64,000 bases of DNA from Phytophthora sp. 'mugwort' (Eukaryota > Oomycota > Peronosporomycetes > Peronosporales > Peronosporaceae): NCBI GenBank assembly GCA_033558025.1, contig JAUCEF010000009.1, forward strand, positions 868,001 to 932,000. The letters run 5' to 3'. Both the position numbers and the translations under genes were made by a program. Position 1 is the stretch's first letter; each line of letters starts with the position of its first letter. The notes below the pieces were generated by a model, which worked only from the letters and a program-made list of their open reading frames with translations, searched no databases and was not told the DNA's origin. Of this stretch, positions 11,159 to 22,368 are shown piece by piece.

Positions 11159-12581
11159 ATGTTGGCGACGCAGGACCTCCTAGTGAAGCCACGAGGCGGG
11201 TACAAGCAATTGGCACACATTGGTCGGGGCAGCTACGGAGATGTAGGCATTTAGTTAAAGTTTGATTTTCGTCTTGAAGTAGTCTAATACTCAGACTTAT
11301 CTTCTAGGTGTTTCTATGTAAGCATAGCGAGACTGGGGACCGTGTCTGCGTGAAAGAGATGGATCTTACCTTTCTCTCCCCTGAGGAGCGGTAAGCTGCT
11401 CCAGGAACAGATAAGGAATTGAACTGGCTAATGTATGAGCTGTTTGTACACGGATAGAGTGAGATGTCTGACCGAAGTAGCGCTATTGCAGCAACTTCCT
11501 GCACATTTGAACATTGTGGGGTTCCGTGAAGCTTTCTGGGCTCAAAGTCTTGAAAATATTCAGCAGCTTCTTGTTCTAGTTCTTGAACACGCAGACGGCG
11601 GGGATCTCGAGCAGTCTCTGCGTTCGTGCAATGGCTCGTTAATTAAAGAAAAAGAAAGTCGTCGGATCTTCATCCAGCTTGCACAAGGAGTCAACCACCT
11701 GCACCGCCATCGTGTGGTTCATCGCGATCTGAAGAGTGGCAACGTCTTTCTCTTTCGTTCTGGACGAGTCGTTCTGGGCGATTTTGGGACGTCTAAACTG
11801 CTCCCATCAACTGTCGGAACAGATCAAGTGCTTGAAGCTCGAGGGCTGACATCGACAGTGGTTGGATCGCCGCTTTATATGAGCCCAGAGCTGTTGGAAG
11901 GCGAGGCTCACGGCTTTGCTACTGACATTTGGTCGCTTGGGTGCGTACTGTACGAGATGTTGTCGGGAGGGAAGCCTGCATTTGGTGCTCCCTCGTATCC
12001 TGCTGTCGTTTTCCGTATCACTCAAGGAGAATACGACCCTTTCGACCTTGAACCGGTGTCTCCAGAGGCACGGGATCTCATCGCTAGTATGTTACAGAAA
12101 GCGCCTCAAAACCGGCCAAGTATAGTGGAGGTACTTCAATCACCCTGGCTTCAGTGTCCTCTTTGTCCAGCACCTATAGACGTGAACAACGTCCTAAACG
12201 TTTCGCCCCCGCCAGCTCCAGTAGCTCGAGCGAGAAAATCTCCAATTCGTCAAACTGATCACCCCAATCGAAGTCGCAGACATGCTAAAAGTCTTCGAGA
12301 CCAAGTTGCTTCGCCGTTAATACGGGTACGTTTTTTGACTTGTTTAATGGAATCTGCAGCTTAAAGTTGCTGTGTGTTAGCTTGACGAGCAGCCCCCACC
12401 TCCAGCGATCCTTCCATCAAGGAAACACTTGTCTATATCACCCTCGATTCCGTTCAAACACCATCACTTGCTACAGCACAAAATCCGTGTGCAAACTACG
12501 TCGGAGCTCGAAATCCAAGGCCATCAGATCACAGGGACATTAAGCGTCCAGCCAACCCCAAACTCAATACCGAAACTGTAG
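11159..12581 (+). CDS. NEK-like Ser/Thr protein kinase (left copy)
   Basis: Exons 11159-11242, 11308-11390, 11458-12325 and 12390-12581 (GT-AG introns, 64-67 bp) give 408 residues. Kinase landmarks are in order: the glycine loop IGRGSYGDVF, an invariant Lys in VCVKEMDL, the catalytic loop HRDLKSGN, the metal site GDFG, the activation segment VGSPLYMSPELLEG (SPE in place of APE), and DIWSLGCVLYEM. The small catalytic domain at the N-terminus with a Pro-rich basic tail fits the NEK family, which acts in cell-cycle and ciliary or microtubule control. The neighbouring kinesin gene converges on it with an 85-bp gap. Identical to the right copy. Subfamily assignment is inference. Confidence 0.85.
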
Positions 12582-12666
12582 ATTTTGCACCGGAAAAAGA
12601 TCAAAAGAATGCGTCGGAGATTGTTCTTTTTGTGGCTGTATTTGGTCAGAACCGTACAGTTTGCTT

Positions 12667-14010
12667 TCAAGCAGCGCTTTTAACCTGGTTACTATTTGTC
12701 GTGCGTCGCATGGGTTTGACCGTCTTGTCATCCTGATTGGTTTTGAATGCAGAGGCGACCAATGCCGCGTACCTGATCGAGTCTAGAACCTTGCGTAATT
12801 GCGTTGCGGCTGACGACACGTTGGTGATCATGATGGTGGTCGAGGGATTGTCCGTCTCAAGGTAACACTTGAGCAGCATCGTGAGCTTGGAATTGCGGTA
12901 CGGGATGTGGCCAGTTCCTTGACGCGTCTGAGCTCGAATGCATTCCTTGAGAGCGAGTAAACTCGAGTTGATCTCTCGAGCTTCCTTGTGCTCCTTGGAA
13001 TTGCGTGTTAATCCCTCGCCCGTGTATTCAGCTCCAGCTAGATCAACTAGCACGAACACTCCGCCAGGATATTTCGCTCTCTCAGCATCGACGCGTGTCT
13101 TTAAGGTCGCCACCTTCGCTTCGGCAGCATCAACTTGACTCTGCAGCACTTCCAGTCGGTCTTTGTCCTCTCTCGCTGGCTGATATCCAGACACAGTCAC
13201 TTCCCCGTTGACGACCGTATACATTTGCGACTGCATGGCGATGCACAAGTCGTCGCGGGCTTTTCCCAGAGGAACGACACGCGACTGTGCGACGGCCACT
13301 TGTTGACGCGCTTGAGCGAGTGCAGCCGTCACGATTTCCAGTTCGAGAACTGCATGAGACCGACTACTCTGATGATGCAGCTCCGACGTCCCCTCTGCAC
13401 GAAGCCTTCTACCTTGACGAATAATCTCAAGAATAGCTTCAGCCGAGTCACCGTAAGCCGCGCGCAGAGACTGCGTCAGTACTTCTCCGTTCGGCCCCAT
13501 CGTTGTGGCACTACGAACATGAATAACCCCATCGCCGTCTTCACGCACAAACCCAGGCTGACGAGTGTTCAGCAAGTCAAAGACTTGACCATTGTAGAGC
13601 TCATAGAATCGGACTTGCACGAGCAACTCGGCCGTACTCTCGACGAAAAGGTCTTGGACTAAGCGCTGGCATATGCCAAGCTCATCGTCGTACCCGAAGA
13701 TGGTGTGCGTCTTGCCACTATTTGTGTGGCCATAAGCAAAGCAGCACGAAGTGGCGCCATTCAGCATCCCGGACACCATCGGACGGACAGCTTGAGCATA
13801 CGCCTCGTCGTTCTCTGTCGAAAGAATCCCAGCAAAGCCGGCGAACGTCTTGGCCACGTTCATGATATGCAGATAATTGCGTTCATCGATGGAGTATTCG
13901 ATGGTTGAATCTCCCTGCTCCGACGTGGCGAGTGGACGCGGACGAATGTAAACCTTGCTCATGACAGGGAGTTGGTGCTTGGAGGTGGGCGAAAATATAA
14001 CTGAACTCAA
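12667..14010 (-). CDS. Kinesin motor-domain protein with a large insertion (left copy)
   Basis: 447 residues, possibly starting at the internal Met 16 (13965), just before KVYIRPRPL. Motor motifs: P-loop GHTNSGKT (94-101), switch I SSRSH (215-219), switch II DLAGAE (323-328) and NSKLT (373-377). Between the strand after switch I and the strand before switch II, where most kinesins have a few dozen residues, there is an insertion of about 88 residues (229-316). It is rich in Ala, Gln, Glu and Lys and looks like a helical hairpin. Almost nothing follows the motor: no long coiled-coil tail and only a basic end. It should bind ATP and microtubules. Family assignment within kinesins is open. Identical to the right copy. 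Confidence 0.87.
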   Translation of the reverse strand: MSSVIFSPTSKHQLPVMSKVYIRPRPLATSEQGDSTIEYSIDERNYLHIMNVAKTFAGFAGILSTENDEAYAQAVRPMVSGMLNGATSCCFAYGHTNSGKTHTIFGYDDELGICQRLVQDLFVESTAELLVQVRFYELYNGQVFDLLNTRQPGFVREDGDGVIHVRSATTMGPNGEVLTQSLRAAYGDSAEAILEIIRQGRRLRAEGTSELHHQSSRSHAVLELEIVTAALAQARQQVAVAQSRVVPLGKARDDLCIAMQSQMYTVVNGEVTVSGYQPAREDKDRLEVLQSQVDAAEAKVATLKTRVDAERAKYPGGVFVLVDLAGAEYTGEGLTRNSKEHKEAREINSSLLALKECIRAQTRQGTGHIPYRNSKLTMLLKCYLETDNPSTTIMITNVSSAATQLRKVLDSIRYAALVASAFKTNQDDKTVKPMRRTTNSNQVKSAA

Positions 14011-14425
14011 TTATTCAAATGCTGACGCTGAATGCTGGTTTACTTACCAGAATGCTGGTGCAGGCGCCAGTAACTGATCCCGTCTAAGTCTTCTCGTTTT
14101 GTACGGGATTTACATCCCCTCCCGACACCAAACGTACCGCACTGTAACGCCAAAACACAATCTAGGGGCTCCGTCTTCTCTATTCGATACAGCCTTATAG
14201 TCAGTCTAGTGATGGTCAGCACGTACGGAAAGGTATTGCAGACTAAGAGAACATCAGAAATATGTAATTGAAGTGTACTAATAAGAACTGCAATGCAGCA
14301 ATACTTAATTAAGTACTGGATACTCCGAATCATACTCTCACGGTGCAGAAGCCGCCTTCATCGCCTTTGCCATCGTGTCTGCGTTCCAAAGGTGGTGGTA
14401 GTCAGTCGCATCCTAGTCGCCCTCA
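14011..14425. other. Kinesin upstream region
   Basis: The inner edge of the left arm. A 97-codon minus-strand frame (14040-14333) is present, but its composition is unlike a protein and it matches nothing I know. It is more likely promoter and 5' leader for the kinesin gene. Confidence 0.4.
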
Positions 14426-14815
14426 AACGTTACTTGCATCTAATTTTAGAAATCCAAAGACGCACTGCTTTGGCCAAACGATTGAGATTCCTCGCGTAGC
14501 GCTTTTATCATTTGTAGACCAACCCCTTCAGCGCCGAGTCCATCAAAATGGCCGTTCGGAGCACACTGAGGATGAACCGAGTGAGAATCTCAGCATCAAT
14601 TGTTTCATGGGTGGGCTCGCTTCCATCACTTCTATAAGATCTATCCAAATAAGTTTTTCATCAGTGAGGATCACATTCGGCACGCGAGGATCTCCATGAG
14701 CCAGGCCATTCGTATGAAGCTGCCACAACAGTCCATAGATTTTGTACATCCTGTCTTGTCGTTGGTTGAGGCAGGGTTTTCCTAACTGGAGACAGCGCTA
14801 CCAGGGGTTTCGATG

Positions 14816-15690
14816 AGTCTTCCTACTCCGGATGATGTGGCCCGCTCCCCTTGTTCCGGTTGGGACGCCTATAAGGATTAAAGCGTTGTGGTCGACAGGC
14901 CACGTCCAACTCAGCTTCTCCCGTTAAAAGTCGTTTATCATATCCTGCGGAAAATAGCCGCAGGTTGCCACGTCGGCCTTGTGTACTCCACCCACGCAAC
15001 GAAGCAGTATATGGCGGCGGCCGGACTCGTCTTCTTGGCGTAGGTGAGGTCGACCGTAAAGAAATTAGGACTTTGGAAGTCCTCGGCACTTCTTTAGACG
15101 ATGTGTCGTCGCTTGCCACGCTGGACCCAGGCGAAGCTGACACGCTAGTTGGGGTCGCCCCTACATGCTCTGCTATGGTGGCACGCCGAGCTTGAAGGTG
15201 ATCTCTTGAACGCCTAGCGCTGACTAGCGCGGAAATACGACTAAGCCGCTTGTTCTTCTTGGGCATTGCTTGTGTTGCCTAATGAAGCTCCTACTGATTT
15301 GGCCTGCTAGTTTGAAGTTGAAGTGCTACTAATTGCGCCTTGAGATTGGCTCTCAGTTCGAATCTGACTATTTTTGGCAAATGATACGGCTTTTATTGGG
15401 TAATCATGTTAGCCAATGGCAAACCCTCAACCACAAACAGGAAGCGAACGGCTGACCTCATCGGTTTTGTTAGAGAAAGCAGGGTGCCAGGCGGATGCAG
15501 TTTACTAGAAAAGCATGTTCTTCATAAATCTGGATGTTCACCCAGCAGCAACACCTGCATTGTGTAGCTGAATGGTATACCTACGCGAGTGTGATTCATT
15601 TTGAGTTGGAAAGCGTTTAGTTTGCTGACAATATCGATTTATAGAAATGCCATAAATCTGAGTCGTGTAATCAAGCACCTAACGTTGTTG
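14816..15690. other. Left part of the first hAT insertion; no recognised gene
   Basis: Between the kinase-like C-lobe and the hAT transposase end. It holds a 147-codon minus-strand frame (14823-15266) that is basic and Ser/Arg/Pro-rich. I do not recognise it and cannot tell whether it is a gene. The remainder is non-coding in appearance. No clear terminal inverted repeat was found. Confidence 0.35.
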
Positions 15691-15692
15691 AA

Positions 15693-17187
15693 TTACGATC
15701 TAAAGCGTTTCCTCCGAGCAATACTAACAGCCGTACTCATATTCGACAACTCGCGGTTAACACGCAAGAATGCCAGCTGCTCGAAGTTGGCCGGAAGATA
15801 GATCGACGTTGCGGTTGTCAAGTCGAGCTTGCACTGGGAATACAGGCGCTCCACTGTGTTCGAAGTGGGCGGTATCAGCTTCAAGAGGAGTATGTACTGC
15901 GTCGGGCTCGTTGTCTTCTTCTTCATACGGCCCCCTCGGAGTAACAGCGAAGCGTAGTCTTCTTCCCGCTCCTTGCGCTTCTCTCCGGTAGCTTTGTTCA
16001 CCTCGAGCACTTCAGTTTCGCTTCTTCCTCTGACGGCGGTTAAGATCCTGCGATCACCTTGCCCACACCAGTTTCAAACGCGGGAGTGTGGACAATCTTG
16101 ACAGTAGCCCGCAGGTGTCCTGCCATGACGGGGTACTCTGCAATTAGTCCGGATCAAACGTGAGGCGCACCTCTGCCATATCGGTGCTGTCACGCTGCAA
16201 CCGCAAACAAACGCTGTCGAACTTCTTCAGGTGCTCGAATAAAGCGACCAGCTTCCTGTGTTTGACACCAGATGGGATCAGATCCCCAACGACCTTGACC
16301 TTCTTGATGTCACCGCGAGTCCGGATGTAGCGCTGCACCATCGTGAATGTTGAAGAACAGTGGGTGACATTGAGCTTGACAGGCAGGAGCTTTGTGTGCT
16401 TCCTGAGCTCCGCGAAGTTGTGTTCCTTGCGGAGCTTTTACCATGAGAGTGTTCACGTTATCATCAAGTCCTCGTATGGCGCCAGAAACTTGTTAACCGC
16501 GAGGATGAATCTGTGACTGGCACAACCGACGCGAGGCACCCCACCTTGGTTGCAATAGACTGGTTGGTGGCGCAGTTCTCGCCAAACAAAACATAACCAC
16601 CATTGCATTGCTCTTCTTGTAAACGTCGAGAATGTTATCGAACAACTGCACGTGTGCATCTGCTGTCTGTGTACCATCCGCGAGAGCGGATAGTCCAAGC
16701 AGCGGCACACGAAGCTCTCCATCTGCTTCACAAAACAGCGCAAACAGCGACGTAATGCACTCCCGCATGCGTCCAGTCGTCGAACATAAGACCAAGCCCT
16801 CCGATCTCCTGCATCGCGACCTTGATCGCGATGCCCGCCATGCACTTTTTTTCCTTGACTGTGCCAAGTCGCAGCTTGCTCATGGCTCGTGGGATCTCGT
16901 CTTCAACTTCGTGGACAGGCATGTTCCGCATGACGATCCACTGAATCCACTGAAACAGATGACTGGCCTCCTCTGACACAAACCCAAAGGATTGCAGCGG
17001 CTGGTTGGAACTGCTGTGAACGACGCGTACTGGGGGACCTGTCGTGCTTCCCCGCCAGATGCGCGAGCAGGTCCGAGTATCCGGACCTAACCACTTGATT
17101 TCGATCATGACCAAAGAAGTTGCAGCGAAACAATCCTCGGCCGAGAGACGTGAAGAAGACGACGCAGAGAAGCTTGTTGGAAGTCAT
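15693..17187 (-). pseudogene. hAT transposase with BED finger, pseudogene (first insertion)
   Basis: An N-terminal BED-like finger is visible near 17030-17187 (FRCNFFGHDRN...YSDLLAHLAGKH). It is followed by EIGGLGLMFDDWTHAGVHYVAV (near 16750-16850) and a CASHRFILAVNKFL-type segment in shifted frames. The hAT dimerisation end is at 15700-15900 (LIPPTSNTVERLYSQCK, LPANFEQLAFLRVNR). The family moves DNA by cut-and-paste with 8-bp target duplications. Stops and frame changes are present throughout. It interrupts the kinase-like pseudogene between its N- and C-lobes. Confidence 0.8.
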
Positions 17188-17723
17188 CGTCGTTCTAAGA
17201 AAATGTTGTCGTGAGCTGGTAAAAGCTCGGTTTGGAAAATCTAGCAGTGAGTGCTCCTAATCAGTGATAGCTGTCAGCACGGCAGTTGTGTGCACAACCC
17301 CCGTTCCTGATGTCATTGGAGTCGGTGCATGATGTCATCGGTCCGGGGCTCTTTTGTCATATTTATTGATAATGTTTGGCCAATATAATATTGTATTTTG
17401 AGTCTGGCGAGCGCAATAATACATATTTTTATTAAGGTTTGTCAATATTTATTAATTTTCACTATTTAATTCCGACCTCTGCTACTGGATTAATCGTCAA
17501 ACCTGTGATTTCCAGCTGGGCATTCGTCAAGGCCTCTCCTCCCGATAAAGACGTCCAACGGAGCATTTCTTCACAACTGTTAGTGCGAAAACCTCCTGAC
17601 CTTGCCCGGTTTTCTTAAAAACGCGTTCATGTGCGCCACGGCCGAGAAACGCATCGACATCCACCACATCAACGCCTAATGAAGAGCATGCATTGGCTAA
17701 GGACGTCACCCATGGGCCATGGG

Positions 17724-20068
17724 TGACCTCCGTTAAAGTGGGATATTCCACAATTCCCACTTTACAGCAAAAAGTGGCCACAATCAGGCACCAAAACGTG
17801 GGAAAAGTGGAACATTATGTAATATTCAGTCAGAGCCTATTCGATGACCGGAAGTTTGTACAACTGCATGCAGTAGAGGATGCCTTCTAGAGACGGATCG
17901 ATCAGGGCTGATCTCTTATCGGTCTTCTCGCAACCTACTAGCGAAAATTCCGCTTCCATAGTCGCCGTATTCTGAAAAACACTGACCCTCCACAGAAATC
18001 CACAAATTGTCGACCGCGCGGCGAAACGTCGAACTGTCTGCGTAGTGTTTTTGTAACGCGTTGAAATCACGTCCAATCTTGTAGAATTCGTCTTCACCAA
18101 GCACTGAAACGAGCTGGTCTCGATATCGGTTAACTAGAACAGTAAATACAGGCATAGGGGTCGACAACAGAGCTTTAGAAACGAGTTGTATACTCTCGGC
18201 TGTTCCGTGTTGAGGCTGTGGATGCTGCTACATGCGACGACACACCGCCTCGCCACAGCTTGAACTAATACGTTCTTGTGCTCGTCTTGAAGGCTGTCGA
18301 GATGTTGACAGACCCATATCTCGACTCCTGTAGGAATTGGATTGCGCGCTCGTGAGATATCACAAAGCTGCCTGCTATGGCATGCGTATTCGTGTCGACT
18401 GAATCCGCGTCATCAGCCGAAATGGGTCCAATTGTTCCTGATAGCTCGCACAGGTTTTTTTTTACCAGCCCAACAAAACAATCGTTTTTTTGTTGGATCA
18501 TCGTGGTTGACCTCTGCAACGAAACGAAGACAGCATTGGCTTCTCGGGCAAACTCTCGCATCGCGAACAAAAAAACCACCAAACTTCGTTTGGGTCGCAG
18601 GTGGGCTGTTTCGCATCCAGGTCTGGCGGATGCGGAAATGATGCTTGCAAAGCCACTCGATACCTGATGCATCGATAGCCAACGCGTATCTGCCACCTTT
18701 TGGGCACGTCTTTCGCATCTCACTAATGAGATTTGCTGTCGACGGAGATATCCAACAGCCCGTGAAACTCACTGATATACGTCTCGTGGAGAGCTTGCTT
18801 GAACACGACTTACATGTTAAGATTTAGATGGTGCAACCCGCACCATACGCGTGTCAAGGAATGTCCAGCTTCTGACTGGAGTTGCGTGAACACACCGGTA
18901 ACGTTCCCGGCCATGGTTGTTGCCCCGTCGGCTGCGACGCCAATCACTTGCTTGCAACAGAGTGGGATGAGCGAGTGGAGAAATTGTTTGACAAATTTGA
19001 CAATGTTATCGGCAGAGTGTCACTGAAATAATGGGATGGCCAGTAAATGAAAAACTTGCACCGGTAGAGAAGCGACACCGAACGTCCACGCAAGAACAGC
19101 CTTGTTGAGTTTCACAGTCGAGTGCAAATGATACCGCAAACACAGTCTTGATGATTGCTGATAGCCGCTGAAGATCCACTGCACAGACGATCCTTGCGTA
19201 TCGAGCCACAATAGTGTCTGTATACTTACTGTAGCGACCGATTCCTGTTTCTTTTGTCACATCCTGCACCAAACCGGCCACCATCCGAAAACTTGCACCA
19301 CGGCTCATAAACTTCACCCACAGACGAAAGCGGGACGGGTGTAGCTCCTTCACGCAGTAACGGTCGCCTTCTCAAGTAAATATTGCGAGAGCACGCTCAA
19401 GAACGCGTGCATTAAATGCAATGCCATCTGGGTAAAAAAGTAGTTTTCCAACGATGACGTCGACGATTGTGGCATCGACGGCAAACGCCAACAGCGTTTT
19501 GCTCTCAAACGCAGCCTTTACAGTTTCCACGTGAGGTACTTCACGCGTGTCGAAAAAAACATTTTTTTCAGCGGCAGAAGCAGACTCGTACTTCTCCCAC
19601 TTCATCGAGCGCTGCGATTTGAGATGATTCTTGTAAATCGGCACGGAATTGTCCGGTTGTAAAGTATTTCGTCGTCGAAATTGCCGATATCGCACCACGA
19701 GCGCGCTCGTCCAAACGTGAGACAAAATCTGCACACAACAGTCCCCACCTTAGCGATCGTAACGTTTTCGAGCTGGTCTTCAGGCCATGTTGAACTGCGT
19801 ACTCGATAGCGAAGGACCCATCGTTCTTTTGGTACTTCCTGCGCTTTTGGGCTGGCTGTCCTTCCATTGTGAGCTGCTGCATAATGCCTCGCGCCCTTTT
19901 GGCCTATTTGAAAATGTGAAACTATGCGTACGCTCAAGAGATCTCCGGCTTGAACTAACTTTGGTGAGAATGCATTCCATGTGCCGTGTTCCCACTTTTC
20001 GATCAAATTTTGTGAAAACAGGAAGTGGGAGAAGTGGGATTTGGTACCCGTGTTCCCACTTTAGAGGA
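17724..20068 (-). mobile_element. Second hAT-type element inside the kinase-like pseudogene
   Basis: The ends share an inverted motif: ACCTCCGTTAAAGTGGGA on the left and ACCTCCTCTAAAGTGGGA read inward from the right. Both flanks carry CCCATGG-containing sequence that may reflect the 8-bp target duplication, but the exact cut points are unclear because the left flank is itself palindromic (CCCATGGGCCATGGG). The enclosed 2.3 kb is a minus-strand transposase relic. Confidence 0.7.
17837..20006 (-). pseudogene. hAT-like transposase pseudogene (second insertion)
   Basis: Blocks in order on the minus strand: a Cys-containing finger region near 19700-19800 (VGTVVCRFC); VETVKAAFESKTLLAF near 19450-19520; FSTGASFSFTGHPI near 19040-19090; a central segment with VADTRWLSMHQV and IGPISADDADSVD (18265-18700); and a C-terminal segment with MEAEFSLVGCEKTDKRSAL and LEGILYCMQ (17837-17960). 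This order matches a hAT-like transposase type that is very common in Phytophthora genomes. Several frameshifts separate the blocks, so it is dead. Confidence 0.72.
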
Positions 20069-20524
20069 GGTCTGCCCATGGAGATGCGTTGTCAGTAATA
20101 AATTCTGATACAATGATTTCGATCCCCTATTGATCCACATTGCTTTCGAACTTTGACAACAACACACTTGTGGCTTTTCATCAACCAATAGGAGCGGCGG
20201 TCATAGAGAATAGCGCTTGCGGACGCCTCCAGACGAAGATTCTGCAGATATCGTACCACTTGGCCAAACGCAGCATTAGTTATAGTGAGCTTGCTTTCGA
20301 TTATACTCCAAATCGAAATCCATTCGGGCGTTGCACCTCCATCATCTGGCATTGGCTTCGCGCGAAATATTCCACGGTGGGTCGCAAATCCATCCGATTT
20401 GAGATCTCTACTCTTGGTCACAAGTCAAGACTGTGACAACCACTCATATCCATTTTATCGTAGGGACATTTGTGTCAGCCGAACGTCTTTCAGCACTGCT
20501 AACTTAGCACTTCTAAGAACGTGC

Positions 20525-20939
20525 TGAGGGTGACTAGGATGCGACTGACTACCACCACCTTTGGAACGCAGACACGATGGCAAAGGCGATGAAGGCGGCT
20601 TCTGCACCGTGAGAGTATGATTCGGAGTATCCAGTACTTAATTAAGTATTGCTGCATTGCAGTTCTTATTAGTACACTTCAATTACATATTTCTGATGTT
20701 CTCTTAGTCTGCAATACCTTTCCGTACGTGCTGACCATCACTAGACTGACTATAAGGCTGTATCGAATAGAGAAGACGGAGCCCCTAGATTGTGTTTTGG
20801 CGTTACAGTGCGGTACGTTTGGTGTCGGGAGGGGATGTAAATCCCGTACAAAACGAGAAGACTTAGACGGGATCAGTTACTGGCGCCTGCACCAGCATTC
20901 TGGTAAGTAAACCAGCATTCAGCGTCAGCATTTGAATAA
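20525..20939. other. Kinesin upstream region (right copy)
   Basis: Mirror of 14011-14425. No gene supported. Confidence 0.4.
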
Positions 20940-22283
20940 TTGAGTTCAGTTATATTTTCGCCCACCTCCAAGCACCAACTCCCTGTCATGAGCAAGGTTT
21001 ACATTCGTCCGCGTCCACTCGCCACGTCGGAGCAGGGAGATTCAACCATCGAATACTCCATCGATGAACGCAATTATCTGCATATCATGAACGTGGCCAA
21101 GACGTTCGCCGGCTTTGCTGGGATTCTTTCGACAGAGAACGACGAGGCGTATGCTCAAGCTGTCCGTCCGATGGTGTCCGGGATGCTGAATGGCGCCACT
21201 TCGTGCTGCTTTGCTTATGGCCACACAAATAGTGGCAAGACGCACACCATCTTCGGGTACGACGATGAGCTTGGCATATGCCAGCGCTTAGTCCAAGACC
21301 TTTTCGTCGAGAGTACGGCCGAGTTGCTCGTGCAAGTCCGATTCTATGAGCTCTACAATGGTCAAGTCTTTGACTTGCTGAACACTCGTCAGCCTGGGTT
21401 TGTGCGTGAAGACGGCGATGGGGTTATTCATGTTCGTAGTGCCACAACGATGGGGCCGAACGGAGAAGTACTGACGCAGTCTCTGCGCGCGGCTTACGGT
21501 GACTCGGCTGAAGCTATTCTTGAGATTATTCGTCAAGGTAGAAGGCTTCGTGCAGAGGGGACGTCGGAGCTGCATCATCAGAGTAGTCGGTCTCATGCAG
21601 TTCTCGAACTGGAAATCGTGACGGCTGCACTCGCTCAAGCGCGTCAACAAGTGGCCGTCGCACAGTCGCGTGTCGTTCCTCTGGGAAAAGCCCGCGACGA
21701 CTTGTGCATCGCCATGCAGTCGCAAATGTATACGGTCGTCAACGGGGAAGTGACTGTGTCTGGATATCAGCCAGCGAGAGAGGACAAAGACCGACTGGAA
21801 GTGCTGCAGAGTCAAGTTGATGCTGCCGAAGCGAAGGTGGCGACCTTAAAGACACGCGTCGATGCTGAGAGAGCGAAATATCCTGGCGGAGTGTTCGTGC
21901 TAGTTGATCTAGCTGGAGCTGAATACACGGGCGAGGGATTAACACGCAATTCCAAGGAGCACAAGGAAGCTCGAGAGATCAACTCGAGTTTACTCGCTCT
22001 CAAGGAATGCATTCGAGCTCAGACGCGTCAAGGAACTGGCCACATCCCGTACCGCAATTCCAAGCTCACGATGCTGCTCAAGTGTTACCTTGAGACGGAC
22101 AATCCCTCGACCACCATCATGATCACCAACGTGTCGTCAGCCGCAACGCAATTACGCAAGGTTCTAGACTCGATCAGGTACGCGGCATTGGTCGCCTCTG
22201 CATTCAAAACCAATCAGGATGACAAGACGGTCAAACCCATGCGACGCACGACAAATAGTAACCAGGTTAAAAGCGCTGCTTGA
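20940..22283 (+). CDS. Kinesin motor-domain protein with a large insertion (right copy)
   Basis: Protein identical to the left-arm kinesin (12667-14010), with the same P-loop, switch motifs and extra segment of about 88 residues between switch I and switch II. If the internal Met is used, the start is 20985. It is transcribed towards the NEK-like kinase gene (ends 22283 versus 22369). Confidence 0.87.
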   Translation: MSSVIFSPTSKHQLPVMSKVYIRPRPLATSEQGDSTIEYSIDERNYLHIMNVAKTFAGFAGILSTENDEAYAQAVRPMVSGMLNGATSCCFAYGHTNSGKTHTIFGYDDELGICQRLVQDLFVESTAELLVQVRFYELYNGQVFDLLNTRQPGFVREDGDGVIHVRSATTMGPNGEVLTQSLRAAYGDSAEAILEIIRQGRRLRAEGTSELHHQSSRSHAVLELEIVTAALAQARQQVAVAQSRVVPLGKARDDLCIAMQSQMYTVVNGEVTVSGYQPAREDKDRLEVLQSQVDAAEAKVATLKTRVDAERAKYPGGVFVLVDLAGAEYTGEGLTRNSKEHKEAREINSSLLALKECIRAQTRQGTGHIPYRNSKLTMLLKCYLETDNPSTTIMITNVSSAATQLRKVLDSIRYAALVASAFKTNQDDKTVKPMRRTTNSNQVKSAA

Positions 22284-22368
22284 AAGCAAACTGTACGGTT
22301 CTGACCAAATACAGCCACAAAAAGAACAATCTCCGACGCATTCTTTTGATCTTTTTCCGGTGCAAAAT

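Larger units (their letters stand above)
9917..14425. repeat. Left arm of a 4.5-kb near-perfect inverted repeat
   Basis: Every position p in this arm pairs with 34950-p on the other strand in 20525-25033, with no indel. Two substitutions were seen, at 10097 (C here, T in the other arm) and 14419 (G here, A in the other arm). Outward, colinearity breaks at 9916 with a 2-base indel and then strong divergence. Inward, it ends after 14425. The arm holds complete ELP6, NEK-like kinase and kinesin genes. Confidence 0.95.
14426..20524 (-). pseudogene. Crinkler-type kinase-like gene, split by two hAT elements
   Basis: Three separated minus-strand pieces fit one gene. About 20075-20421 has PEWISIWSIIESKL and ILYDRRSYWLMKSH, the region before the kinase fold. 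About 17467-17700 has the N-lobe (GVDVVDVDAFLGRGAHERVF) and, after a frameshift, GLTINPVAEVG. About 14430-14815 has the C-lobe with LAHGDPRVPNVIL and LIWIDLIEV, followed by another frameshift. This type of kinase-like domain is found in oomycete Crinkler (CRN) host-nucleus effectors and related proteins. The HGDPR loop replaces HRD. The two gaps are filled by hAT-type elements, so little of the gene itself seems missing apart from its 5' part, cut at the arm border. It is non-functional. No CRN secretion or LxLFLAK module is seen. Confidence 0.7.

Noticed and set aside
13135..13662. 175-codon frame antisense to the kinesin (mirrored at 21288-21815)
   Set aside because: Lies wholly within the kinesin coding strand complement, has no family resemblance and is explained by codon composition.
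14040..14333. 97-codon frame upstream of the kinesin
   Set aside because: Composition unlike a protein and no match to any family; more likely the 5' region.
14816..17470. Terminal inverted repeats for the first hAT element
   Set aside because: No convincing matching pair could be found by eye at the two breakpoints; only the coding relic is reported.
17700..17731. CCCATGGGCCATGGG palindrome as a regulatory operator
   Set aside because: It lies at the junction between the kinase-like pseudogene and the second hAT element and is better explained by the target duplication and terminal sequence.
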